From Pseudomonadota bacterium (GTDB taxonomy: Bacteria; Chloroflexota; UBA5177; JAJPKF01), in contig JAJPKF010000012.1 of the NCBI GenBank assembly GCA_021323865.1, positions 218,308-282,307 of the forward strand: 64,000 nucleotides of DNA, written 5' to 3'. The notes under the pieces were generated by a model. The model saw nothing but the letters and a program-made list of their open reading frames with translations. It ran no database searches and was not told the DNA's origin. Each line of letters starts with the position of its first letter. Within the stretch, counting starts at the first letter, position 1. A program made the translations under genes and the position numbers. Of the stretch, positions 50,961 through 59,025 are shown in pieces.

Positions 50961-52373
50961 ATGACCGGGTTCGACTTCGTTCTCGGTGGGCGCTATCGCC
51001 TTCAATACCCCCTCGGCGAGGGCGGCATGGCCTCAGTATATGCGGCCGTCGACGAGCGGCTGGGTCGCAGCGTGGCCATAAAGATCTTGTCGGACAGTCT
51101 CTGCTCGGACGAGAGTTTCGTTCGGCGCTTTCAGCACGAGGCGGAGGCTGCGGCGCGACTCTCGCACCCCAACATCGTATCCGTCTACGACGTGGGCGCG
51201 GACCAGGGCCGCCGATTCATCGTGATGGAGCTGATCGCGGGCCGCAATTTGAAGGATCTCATCCGTGATCGCGGCCCCTTGAGCATGGAGCAGCTGGTCG
51301 CCATCGGCGCGGAGATTCTTGACGGGCTGGGCTATGCCCATCAGCATGGCCTCATCCACCGAGACATCAAGCCACAGAACATCCTCATCTCTCGAGAGGG
51401 GACGCCCAAGCTGGCTGACTTCGGTATAGCCAAAGCCGTCGAAGCATCCTCGACCACCCAGACCGCCATGGTTCTCGGATCTGTGCATTACCTGGCGCCC
51501 GAGGTGGCGGCCGGAGAACCGGCCTCGATTCAATCTGACCTCTATTCGATGGGAGTGGTGCTGTATGAGATGGCCACAGGTGGGGTGCCCTTCGAAGGCA
51601 CGAACCTCCTGGCCATCGCATCGCGGCACATCCATGACCAGCCCCAAGCGCCTTCCCGCTCGAATCCACAGATTCCCGTCGAGCTCAACGGATTGATTCT
51701 CAAAGCCCTGGCAAAGGCGCCGGACCGACGCTACGAATCCGCGGAAGAGATGGCGCGCGATGTGCGGGCCGTCCCCATCAAACGGGACCCAGTGGCGCTT
51801 GCCTCCCTTGACGCCACGGCAGCGGTCGGCCCGGTCGAGCCGACTCCATCTCCGCGGACGTGGTTATCGCTTCGACCAACCTGCGTGCGCTACATCCTCT
51901 GGGCATTCGTTATAGCCGTCGTCGCGGTGCTGATTAATCGGGCCGGAGGTTTGCTGCCGAACGGCCCAAGCCACGATCTCGGGGGTCAAGGCCTGACCGC
52001 AGCATCCGTGGTGGTCGGCGCCTTGGCACTCCTCACACTGCTCGCCGGTATCGTCGAACGATTTCGCCACCGGTATGCCGTGGACGAGTTCGCCGTCACG
52101 GTAGAGTCGGGTATCTTCGGACATCATAGGGATGCGATTCCCGTCCGGGCCATCGTCAACCTGCAGCTGCATCAAAGTCCACCGTCGCGTTTACTGGACA
52201 TCGGGACCATCGTTCTCAGCACGGGGCAGCTGCCGGGCCAGGGCCCGATTGCCCTCGAGCTACGTGACGTGGCCCACGCATCCGAGGTGTACGACGCCAT
52301 TCTGAGCGCGTTGGGAGCCGGCAACCGGCGAGTGGCGCCATCCGATGGGGTCGTTCATGACCTGGGTGCCTAG
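50961..52373 (+). CDS. Pkn-type serine/threonine protein kinase fused to a bacterial PH-like domain
   Basis: A 470-residue membrane kinase. Kinase domain about 9-270: glycine loop LGEGGMASVY, VAIKIL with the ATP lysine (about 41), HRDIKPQN catalytic loop (about 133-140), LADFGIAK (about 153), and the activation segment ending LAPE. A linker and two transmembrane helices (about 310-326 and 347-367) follow, then a bPH/YdbS-like domain (about 370-460; VDEFAVTVESGIFGHHRDAIPV...LLDIGTIVLST). No PASTA repeats, unlike PknB. ATG lies 1 nt after the FemAB-like stop, so the two are coupled. The PH part probably faces the cytoplasm after two helices. Substrates unknown; envelope control is likely from context. 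Confidence 0.93.
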   Translation: MTGFDFVLGGRYRLQYPLGEGGMASVYAAVDERLGRSVAIKILSDSLCSDESFVRRFQHEAEAAARLSHPNIVSVYDVGADQGRRFIVMELIAGRNLKDLIRDRGPLSMEQLVAIGAEILDGLGYAHQHGLIHRDIKPQNILISREGTPKLADFGIAKAVEASSTTQTAMVLGSVHYLAPEVAAGEPASIQSDLYSMGVVLYEMATGGVPFEGTNLLAIASRHIHDQPQAPSRSNPQIPVELNGLILKALAKAPDRRYESAEEMARDVRAVPIKRDPVALASLDATAAVGPVEPTPSPRTWLSLRPTCVRYILWAFVIAVVAVLINRAGGLLPNGPSHDLGGQGLTAASVVVGALALLTLLAGIVERFRHRYAVDEFAVTVESGIFGHHRDAIPVRAIVNLQLHQSPPSRLLDIGTIVLSTGQLPGQGPIALELRDVAHASEVYDAILSALGAGNRRVAPSDGVVHDLGA

Positions 52374-52509
52374 TTGCGGACATGGTCATCAATGAACGAG
52401 TTCTTGTCGTCCCCGGCATCACGTTACCGTGAGTCGTACAGAGCTTTGAGCTGACTCTTTAAAAATTGGCACACAACGTGCTCGAAGCGACGCGCAAGGA
52501 GAGCGACAT
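52374..52509 (+). promoter_or_regulatory. 136-bp leader before the ribA-like gene
   Basis: Contains an AT-rich tract (TTTAAAAATT, 52457-52467) that could be a -10 region, and CAAGGAG 9 nt before the ribA ATG as ribosome site. No FMN riboswitch conserved boxes (AGGG...GGC...) are apparent, so control by flavin through RNA is not supported. No gene seen. Confidence 0.3.
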
Positions 52510-53220
52510 ATGGATACCGGGAACAGCGTGACTGAGAAACCACCGTCCGGTTCCGATTTCGCAGACTCCCCTTCGTCCGCGCAGATGGGAATACCCGAAG
52601 TCTCGCATCTGTCGACGTGCCGGCTGCCCACCGAGCACGGCGTCTTTTCTCTGCAAGCCTTCCGAGTCGGTCAGGTGGCGTCCGAGATCATTGCGCTCGT
52701 CAAGGGTGACCTTTCCGCTGCGTCGCCCACGCCCCCGCTTGTCAGGCTGCACTCTCAGTGCCTCACCGGTGACGTACTTGGCTCACGCAGGTGTGACTGC
52801 GGCGAACAGCTGCAGGCCTCCTTGGCGGCGATTGCCGCGGACGGCCGTGGCATATTGCTCTACCTACCCCAAGAGGGCCGAGGGATTGGTCTCCTCAACA
52901 AGCTCCAGGCTTACTCGCTCCAGGACCAGGGTTTGAACACCATACAGGCCAATCTCGCTCTGGGACTGCCGGTTGACGCACGGGAATATCGCTCGGCCGC
53001 TGCCTTGCTGCTCCATTTGGGGCTTGTCCGCATTCGCCTGATGACCAACAATCCCGAGAAGTGCCGGCAGCTCGAGGAGAACGGGGTGCAAGTGATCGAG
53101 CGCGTCCCCATCGTCGTTCCGGCGAACGCCTTCAATCAGGGATACATGCAGACCAAGGCTGATCTGATGGGCCATGATCTGCAGCTTGACCTGACTCACG
53201 GCATTCGAACCGATTCGTGA
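52510..53220 (+). CDS. ribA: GTP cyclohydrolase II (RibA-type, monofunctional)
   Basis: Opens the imidazole ring of GTP with loss of formate and pyrophosphate to make the 2,5-diaminopyrimidine ribosylamino phosphate of riboflavin (and related) synthesis. After a 30-residue variable leader one sees LVRLHSQCLTGDVLGSRRCDCGEQL with the zinc set C-x10-C-x-C, LPQEGRGIGLLNKLQAYSLQ with the catalytic Arg, and RLMTNNPEKCRQLEENGVQV. The protein has 236 residues, with no DHBP synthase (RibB) domain fused. It begins a tightly packed five-gene unit whose next gene is a RibD-type reductase. No ribB, ribH or ribE nearby, so it may serve a pathway other than riboflavin. Confidence 0.94.
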   Translation: MDTGNSVTEKPPSGSDFADSPSSAQMGIPEVSHLSTCRLPTEHGVFSLQAFRVGQVASEIIALVKGDLSAASPTPPLVRLHSQCLTGDVLGSRRCDCGEQLQASLAAIAADGRGILLYLPQEGRGIGLLNKLQAYSLQDQGLNTIQANLALGLPVDAREYRSAAALLLHLGLVRIRLMTNNPEKCRQLEENGVQVIERVPIVVPANAFNQGYMQTKADLMGHDLQLDLTHGIRTDS

Positions 53221-53224
53221 TCCA

Positions 53225-53947
53225 CTGACGGATCCCATCCCCGCCGTTCCTCAGCCCGGGCAATCGCGGACCCCCGGCCAGAGCCGCCGCCGAAAGAGCC
53301 GGCCGGTCGTCACGCTGCACTTCGCGCAGACGCTCGATGGCCGCATCGCCACCAGGAATGGAGCGTCGCAGTGGATTGGAGGCGATGAATCCCTGGCCTT
53401 TGCCCACGGACTTCGAGCCGAGAACCAAGCAGTGATGGTGGGCGTCGGCACCGTGCTGGCCGATGACCCACGACTCACGGTTCGACTTGTCGACGGAACC
53501 TCCCCGCGTCGTGTGGTTGTCGACTCCCGCCTGCGCATGCCCGAGACCGCCAGAATGCTGCACGAGCCGGGTCCCGAAACAATCATCGCCACGCGGGCAG
53601 ACGTGCCTGCGGAGCAGCGTCGGCGGTTTGAGCGGCTGGGCTGCCGTGTGCTTGCCATTCCCCGTGATGCGATGGGCAGGGTCGACCTGGCCTGCCTGTT
53701 GGAGATGCTTTCGACCGAAGGCGTTCAACGCATGCTGGTGGAGGGCGGCCGTCAGGTCATCACCTCGATGCTGAGAGAACGCTTGATTGATCGCCTCGTC
53801 ATCTGCATTGCACCCAAAGTGCTGGGCACGGGGATCGACGCCGTGGGCGATCTTGGCATTGAGAGCCTTGCGGATGCGGTGCGCCTCGACCGCCTCGAGG
53901 TGCGGTCTCTTGGGCCGGACACAATCGTAGACGCTCTTGTCGTCTGA
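53225..53947 (+). CDS. RibD C-terminal-type reductase (pyrimidine reductase), start uncertain
   Basis: NADPH reductase of the RibD_C/DHFR-like fold that converts the ribosyl side chain of the diaminopyrimidine to ribityl. The frame has RPVVTLHFAQTLDGRIATR (domain start), SQWIGGDESLAFAHGLRAENQAVMVGVGTVLADDPRLTV, and LVEGGRQVITSMLRERLIDRL. There is no deaminase domain, as in archaeal and fungal reductases. No ATG, GTG or TTG lies between the upstream in-frame stop (inside ribA) and the conserved domain; the first is GTG 53432, which would delete half the domain. I placed the start at CTG 53225; ATT 53213 and ATC 53237 are alternatives, and a frameshift fusion with ribA is possible. It overlaps the next gene by 11 nt. 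Confidence 0.85.
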   Translation: MTDPIPAVPQPGQSRTPGQSRRRKSRPVVTLHFAQTLDGRIATRNGASQWIGGDESLAFAHGLRAENQAVMVGVGTVLADDPRLTVRLVDGTSPRRVVVDSRLRMPETARMLHEPGPETIIATRADVPAEQRRRFERLGCRVLAIPRDAMGRVDLACLLEMLSTEGVQRMLVEGGRQVITSMLRERLIDRLVICIAPKVLGTGIDAVGDLGIESLADAVRLDRLEVRSLGPDTIVDALVV

Positions 53948-54971
53948 AAAGCTGACCGCTACCAGTCTGTGGTTTCCGGCACCGCGGACCGTAGAGCTAC
54001 GCACCGAGCAGATCGGGAAACCTGACGCAGGCGAGGTGCGTATCCAGACGATTGCTTCCGGCATCAGCGCGGGCACGGAGCTCCTCGTCTATCGCGGTCT
54101 CGTACCCCCCGAGCTTCCTCTCGATTTGCCTGGCATGGCCGGAAGCTTTGGTTTTCCGATCAAGTTCGGGTATGCGAGTGTCGGAAGGATCGTCGAGACC
54201 GGTGCCGGGGTCGACGCGTCGCGAATGGGTGAGCTGGTGTTCGTCCATCACCCGCATCAGAGTCAGTACGTCGCTCGCTCGGAGGACGCGATCACGCTGG
54301 GCGATGAAACACCGCCAACGGTGGGTACGCTGCTGGCGAACCTGGAGACCGCGATCAACGTGGTCCTCGATGCCCACCCGAGACTGGGCGACCGAATCGT
54401 CATCTTCGGTCAGGGTGTTGTTGGCCTGCTGATCACCGCCCTGCTACGACGGGCAGGAGCCGGCCTACTAATCGCGGTTGAACCGGATGCCGCCCGAGCC
54501 AACCTATCGATGCAGCTCGGAGCCGACGGTGTTGCTCGGGATGGAGACGAGGCGGCGCAGATGGTTGAGAACCTGGGCCACTGCAAGGGGGCCGATATTG
54601 CGTTGGAATGCAGCGGTAACCCAGCCGCCATGGACGAGGCGCTGGGGACCGTGGCAGCTGAGGGGTCGCTGGTCGCGGTCTCCTGGTATGGGGTGAAGCC
54701 GGTCCCCTTGCACTTGGGGGCCGAGTTTCATCGCAAGCGACTGCGCATCATCAGCAGTCAGGTGGGAGGGATGGATCCGGCACTCACCCCACGCTGGAAC
54801 CGTGGCCGCCGGCTCGACCTTGCCCGCGCCATCCTGCCCCAGATTCCCGTCCACCTGCTGGTGACCCACCAGATCCCGTTCCAAAGGGCACGCGAAGCAT
54901 ACCAATTGCTCGAATCGCGAAAGGACGGGGCAATTCACATCGCTCTGACCTACGAGGACCGAAATGTATGA
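53937..54971 (+). CDS. MDR-superfamily dehydrogenase lacking zinc ligands (BchC-like)
   Basis: A 344-residue medium-chain dehydrogenase/reductase. The Rossmann part has IVIFGQGVVGLLITALLRR (GxGxxG), and ALECSGNPAAMDEALGTVA follows. The catalytic-zinc segment (normally GICGTD...) reads SGISAGTELLVYRG, so the zinc Cys is absent. No structural-zinc four-Cys loop is visible either. GISAGTE is also seen in BchC-like and quinone-reductase-like members. The TTG at 53937 overlaps the end of the reductase gene, and its stop overlaps the PTPS start by 8 nt, so coexpression is sure. It probably oxidises or reduces an intermediate of the pathway encoded here; its substrate is unknown. Confidence 0.85.
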   Translation: MSSEKLTATSLWFPAPRTVELRTEQIGKPDAGEVRIQTIASGISAGTELLVYRGLVPPELPLDLPGMAGSFGFPIKFGYASVGRIVETGAGVDASRMGELVFVHHPHQSQYVARSEDAITLGDETPPTVGTLLANLETAINVVLDAHPRLGDRIVIFGQGVVGLLITALLRRAGAGLLIAVEPDAARANLSMQLGADGVARDGDEAAQMVENLGHCKGADIALECSGNPAAMDEALGTVAAEGSLVAVSWYGVKPVPLHLGAEFHRKRLRIISSQVGGMDPALTPRWNRGRRLDLARAILPQIPVHLLVTHQIPFQRAREAYQLLESRKDGAIHIALTYEDRNV

Positions 54972-55344
54972 AGTAGGGATCGTTGGACACTTCGAGGCCG
55001 CCCATCAGCTCCACGGCGACTTTGGCCCGGCGTGCCGTCTTCACGGCCACACCTACCGAGTCGAGGTGGTCGTTCGGGGTCCTGAGATCGATGCGTCTGG
55101 CGTACTTTTGGACATTGGATCTCTCCAAGAGAGGCTGGCCACATGCCTTGCCGAGCTTCACTATCAAAACCTGGCCGACGTGCCCAGCCTCCGGCACACA
55201 AACACCACAGCCGAGACGATGGCCAGATTCATATGGCAGCAGGTTACCTCCGATTGGACCGCTCCGGCTGAGACCACAGTGCAGGTTCGCGTCTGGGAGT
55301 CGGCTGCCGTGTTTGGCGGCTACGAGTCAGTCGTCACGAGCTGA
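54964..55344 (+). CDS. 6-pyruvoyltetrahydropterin synthase / QueD family protein
   Basis: T-fold enzyme of 126 residues. Zinc histidines are in GHFEAAHQL and in CRLHGHTYRVEV (HGH), and that same segment supplies the catalytic Cys (C-x3-HGH). DIGSLQERL, LRHTNTTAETMARFIW and VWESAAVFGGYES complete the pattern (Glu and His of the catalytic triad region). Family members act on dihydroneopterin triphosphate (BH4 or queuosine paths) or related pterins. No folE, queC, queE or queF is adjacent. The gene overlaps the dehydrogenase by 8 nt and is followed 32 nt later by a glycosyltransferase, so it belongs to the GTP-derived pathway begun by the ribA-like gene. A different substrate is possible. Confidence 0.9.
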   Translation: MYEVGIVGHFEAAHQLHGDFGPACRLHGHTYRVEVVVRGPEIDASGVLLDIGSLQERLATCLAELHYQNLADVPSLRHTNTTAETMARFIWQQVTSDWTAPAETTVQVRVWESAAVFGGYESVVTS

Positions 55345-55376
55345 GGGAGGGCGGCATTCCAGGCTCACTCGACCAA

Positions 55377-56465
55377 GTGGCTCTGGTGACTCTCGGCTCC
55401 CCCGACCAGCTCACCGGGGGCTACGAATATCACCGCCGCATGGCAGAGCTCGCTCCTCATCTGGGTGCCCAGGTAACGTTCATTTCTTTGCCCCAACGGC
55501 CCTTTCCTCTCCCCATGCTTGCGTCTCGGTCCATCGTGCGTCCCCTTGAGTCCATCCGTCCGCACGCCCTTGTGATCGACAGCATCGCAGCGGCCTATGT
55601 GCCGGCTGCTCGGGTTTCGGTTCCCTTAATCGGCTCGCTGCATCAGCCCCCTGGGGGCGTCGGATCGAACCGCCTTCGCCACTCGATCCAAATGCGCATG
55701 GATCTCGCTGCCTACCGTGCGTGTCGCCGGCTGATCGTGGCTTCTCAATCGCTGGCGGATTTGCTTCGGTCCTACGGACTCGGTGAGCAGCTGATTCACG
55801 TGGTCCCACCGGGAAAGGACGTGGCAACGCCAACAGGTGATCAACCGCGCGACCTTCGCCATGGTCGACGGATTGCGGTCCTGTGTGTAGCCAACTGGCT
55901 TCCACACAAGGGAATCACGGAGCTATTGGAAGCCCTTGCACTCCTGCCCGACGAGACGGCAACGCTTCACCTCGCCGGCGACACGACGCGGGACAAGCAA
56001 TACGCCCATCGGGTGAGACAAATGCTCCACAGGCCAGATCTGGGTCATCGGGTCGTTGTTCACGGCCCGATCGACCCTGGCGCTGTCGCCTCGCTTTATC
56101 GGGACGCGGACGTGTTTGTGCTTGTCAGTCGACAGGAGGCGTACGGGACCGTCTACGGAGAGGCCATGCACTTTGGACTGCCCGTGGTCGGCTGGAGAAG
56201 CGGCAATCTACCGAATCTCGCTTCGGAGTCCGAAGGCATCATGGTAGAGACCGGAAGCATCGACGGATTGGCGCGAGCCATCCGGCTCCTTGCGGATCAC
56301 CCCGAATTTCGCCGGCACCTCTCAGAAGGAAGCCGTCGCCGATCTGCAGACCGGCCGACCTGGAGGGAGTCGGCGGAACGCTTCTTTCGCGTTATCGGTG
56401 AGGCTATGGGCAGTCGGGCCCACGCCACACCCGATGCCCACGAGCTTCCTCAACACTCACTGTAG
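55377..56465 (+). CDS. GT4-family glycosyltransferase
   Basis: Nucleotide-sugar-dependent glycosyltransferase of the GT-B fold, 362 residues. The N-terminal acceptor half starts LVTLGSPDQLTGGYEYHRRMAELAPH with a glycine loop; the C-terminal donor half has VLCVANWLPHKGITELLEAL, HLAGDTTRD, VVVHGPIDPGAVASLYRDADVFVLVS and the E-x7-E donor motif EAYGTVYGEAMHFGLPVVGW. GTG 55377 starts directly at the first strand. It is the last gene of the GTP-derived unit and overlaps the convergent nrdJ by 16 nt. Linkage to the pterin-type enzyme suggests a glycosylated pterin or pyrimidine product; this is inference. Confidence 0.88.
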   Translation: MALVTLGSPDQLTGGYEYHRRMAELAPHLGAQVTFISLPQRPFPLPMLASRSIVRPLESIRPHALVIDSIAAAYVPAARVSVPLIGSLHQPPGGVGSNRLRHSIQMRMDLAAYRACRRLIVASQSLADLLRSYGLGEQLIHVVPPGKDVATPTGDQPRDLRHGRRIAVLCVANWLPHKGITELLEALALLPDETATLHLAGDTTRDKQYAHRVRQMLHRPDLGHRVVVHGPIDPGAVASLYRDADVFVLVSRQEAYGTVYGEAMHFGLPVVGWRSGNLPNLASESEGIMVETGSIDGLARAIRLLADHPEFRRHLSEGSRRRSADRPTWRESAERFFRVIGEAMGSRAHATPDAHELPQHSL

Positions 56466-58795
56466 CCACAGAAGTGGCACTTCTTGCACCCTTCCTCTCG
56501 GGCGAAGGCGGCCACACCACACTTCGGACAGATGTCGGCCAGGGTCTTGCCGTTTCCGTTCCCCACCAGCAGGCTGGTTTGAGGCTCGGCTACATTCGGC
56601 CGCTCCGCCTGCTCACCCGGGCGGACCGTGTACTCGCTCAGCACCTGTCCGATGGCATCGGGGAGCGACAGCACGCGATTGGCCCCGAAGCCGTACGTCC
56701 GGCTGCCGGCGATACCCCGTAGCTGGTCCACCAGCTGCTCCACCTTCTCCCGCTGAGTCAACGGAGATGGTGTTCGGAGCACCAGCGATACCAATCTCCC
56801 AATGGCCTCGGCCATCGCGAGAATGTCGCTGCCGGCACGACCGATGTTAACGAACAGCTCCAGTGGATCACCCACGTCATCACAGTTGACCGTCACATAG
56901 GCCGTGCCCACCGGTGTCTCGACCCGGTGCGTCGCGCCACGTGCCACTCGCGGCCTTGGTTTGATCGTGGCCAGACCCGGCAGCATTCCCTGCGCGCCGC
57001 GATCCTCGGCCGGCGGAGCTTCCTCCAACCCGACGTTCAGCACCTGCTCTCCCTTGCAGCCATCCCGAAACACTGTGATGCCCAGACAGCCAAGGTCGTA
57101 GGCCAGGGCATACGCTCGCTCGATGTCATCCGTGGTGGCGCCGTTCGGGAGGTTGATGGTCTTTGATACGCCGTTGTCGGTATGCTTCTGGAAGGCTGCC
57201 TGCATGCGGACATGGGCCTCAAATTCGATCTCGTGGGCCGTCACGAAGATGCGACGCAAATCCTCGGGAATGGTCTCCATGCCGTGCACGGTCCCTCGCC
57301 GCGTGATCTCCTCGAGAACCGGAGCCGTGTCAAGATTCCGTTCCCGAAACGCCTCTTTCACATAGGGGTTCACAAAGGTGAGCTTACGGTCCTCGACCTT
57401 GTGGTAGAAGGCCAACGCGAAAATTGGCTCAATCCCGCTGGACGCGTCGGCGATGATGCTGATCGTTCCGGTGGGCGCGATGGTAGTGACCGTCGCATTC
57501 CGGATCGGGGCATCGTCGCGATATCTGCTGCGGACCCAGTTGGGGAAGGGGCCTCGCGCCTCCGCGAGCTCCTGAGATGCGAGGTGGCCCACGCTCTCGA
57601 TTCGCTCCATCACGCGATCCGCCAATGCCAGGGCCTCCTGACTGTCATAGGGAATGCCCAGCTGAAAGAGTAGATCGGCCCAACCCATGATGCCCAGGCC
57701 GATTCGGCGGTTCGCGTGAACCTCCGCCATGATCTCCGGCAATGGGTACGGATTGACTTCGATGACATCGTCGAGAAATCGAACGGCCAGACGCGTCACC
57801 CGATCCAGCTCGTCCCAATCGAGGTCGGAGCGGCCAGCGTTGCACAGCTTGGCCAGGTTGATCGAGCCGAGGTTGCAGGCATCGTTGGGGGCCAGCGGTT
57901 GCTCACCGCAGGGGTTCGTTGCCTCAATGGTTTCCAGTTCCGGTACCGGATTCGCGCGGCTCTCGTTGATCCGGTCGATGAAGACCACCCCCGGATCACC
58001 CGTCCGCCACGCCGAATCGACGATTCGTTGCCAAACCTCTCTCGCCCTGAGCCGATCCGTCACCTCATCCGTATGCGGATCGATGAGGTCGTACTCGCCA
58101 TCCGCCCGCAGCGCGTCCATAAACGTGGCCGTGACGGCGACGCTGATATTGAAGTTGGTGATGCCGCCATCGTTCTTGCACTCGATGAACTCGAGGATGT
58201 CCGGGTGGTCAATGCGGAGAATCCCCATGTTGGCCCCACGCCTGGTTCCGCCCTGCTTCACCGCCTCAGTCGAGGCGTTGAAGACTCTGAGGAAGGAAAC
58301 CGGTCCGCTGGCCCGGCCACCGCTCCGGCGCACATCGCTGTCCTTCCGACGAACTCGCGAGAAGGAGAAACCCGTCCCACCGCCCGACTGGTGAATGATG
58401 GCCGCATTGCGCAGGGTTTCGAAGATGCCGTCGATGGAGTCGGGAACCGGGAGAACGAAACATGCCGAGTACTGGAGTCCGTTGGCCTTACCGGCGTTCA
58501 TGAGGGTCGGGGAATTGGGCAGGAACTTGCAATCGATCAGCAGATCGTAAAAGGAAGAGGCGACGTCGTAGACATCACCGGCGGGCAGCCATTTGCGCTC
58601 GGCGTCGGCAACGGCCCGAGCGACTCGCCAGCACATGCCGTCGGCATCCTCAACGACCTGGCCGCCGACTCTCATCAGGTAGCGCTCGGTCAGCACCCGA
58701 AGGGCGCTCTCGGACCACTGGCCGCCGCGAGCGGGACGCTCCCTCGGCTCGATATCCAGACCTGCAACTTCGGAGCTCACATCGACGACCGCCAT
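56450..58795 (-). CDS. nrdJ: Adenosylcobalamin-dependent (class II) ribonucleotide reductase
   Basis: Makes deoxynucleotides using a 5'-deoxyadenosyl radical from coenzyme B12. Over 781 residues: FLPNSPTLMNAGK, SACFVLPVPDSIDGIFETL, GGGTGFSFSRVR, KQGGTRRGANMGIL, and the active-site loop NPCGEQPLAPNDACNLGSINL (about 297) with the catalytic Cys and Glu. The finger-loop and C-terminal redox region follow, ending in a zinc-ribbon-like CPKCGVAAFAREEGCKKCHFCG (about 760-778). Class II fits both aerobic and anaerobic life. A ribosome site GGGTAGGGAG and a TATAAT box lie just upstream (see the promoter feature). Its end overlaps the convergent glycosyltransferase gene. Confidence 0.97.
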   Translation of the reverse strand: MAVVDVSSEVAGLDIEPRERPARGGQWSESALRVLTERYLMRVGGQVVEDADGMCWRVARAVADAERKWLPAGDVYDVASSFYDLLIDCKFLPNSPTLMNAGKANGLQYSACFVLPVPDSIDGIFETLRNAAIIHQSGGGTGFSFSRVRRKDSDVRRSGGRASGPVSFLRVFNASTEAVKQGGTRRGANMGILRIDHPDILEFIECKNDGGITNFNISVAVTATFMDALRADGEYDLIDPHTDEVTDRLRAREVWQRIVDSAWRTGDPGVVFIDRINESRANPVPELETIEATNPCGEQPLAPNDACNLGSINLAKLCNAGRSDLDWDELDRVTRLAVRFLDDVIEVNPYPLPEIMAEVHANRRIGLGIMGWADLLFQLGIPYDSQEALALADRVMERIESVGHLASQELAEARGPFPNWVRSRYRDDAPIRNATVTTIAPTGTISIIADASSGIEPIFALAFYHKVEDRKLTFVNPYVKEAFRERNLDTAPVLEEITRRGTVHGMETIPEDLRRIFVTAHEIEFEAHVRMQAAFQKHTDNGVSKTINLPNGATTDDIERAYALAYDLGCLGITVFRDGCKGEQVLNVGLEEAPPAEDRGAQGMLPGLATIKPRPRVARGATHRVETPVGTAYVTVNCDDVGDPLELFVNIGRAGSDILAMAEAIGRLVSLVLRTPSPLTQREKVEQLVDQLRGIAGSRTYGFGANRVLSLPDAIGQVLSEYTVRPGEQAERPNVAEPQTSLLVGNGNGKTLADICPKCGVAAFAREEGCKKCHFCGYSEC

Positions 58796-58819
58796 CTCAA
58801 TCTCCCTACCCGGTTCTCA

Positions 58820-58881
58820 ATTATAGGCCCTGCACCACAACATCTAGGGCCCAAGGGACAGCATAGCACAAGATATCGGGC
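58820..58881 (-). promoter_or_regulatory. nrdJ promoter with tandem operator-like repeat (NrdR-box candidate)
   Basis: The minus-strand TATAAT spans 58825-58820, 25 bp before the nrdJ ATG. On the plus strand ACAAGATATCGGGC (58868-58881) and ACAACATCTAGGGC (58837-58850) match at 11 of 14 positions, are spaced exactly 31 bp, and the nearer one covers the -35 region. Tandem sites with this spacing and an ACAnnATAT half fit NrdR boxes only partly. Confidence 0.45.
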
Positions 58882-59025
58882 TTGACAAAGGCAACACGCT
58901 GTGCACCTGATGTTCACCGAATCCAGCTTCTCCCTCCACTTGCCGTCCACACTCGACGCACCGGAAGGCGAGCCGTTAGGTCGATAACATGAGGTGCATC
59001 CGGCCCGGAACCGCAGGGGAGGAAC

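Noticed and set aside
52374..52509. FMN riboswitch before the ribA-like gene
   Set aside because: The leader is short and the conserved junction sequences of the RFN element are not recognisable.
57716..58885. 389-codon plus-strand frame opposite nrdJ
   Set aside because: Antisense to a clear class II ribonucleotide reductase; composition is that of a shadow frame.
58796..59025. Cobalamin riboswitch upstream of nrdJ
   Set aside because: The predicted transcript leader is only about 17-20 nt and no B12-box sequence is seen.
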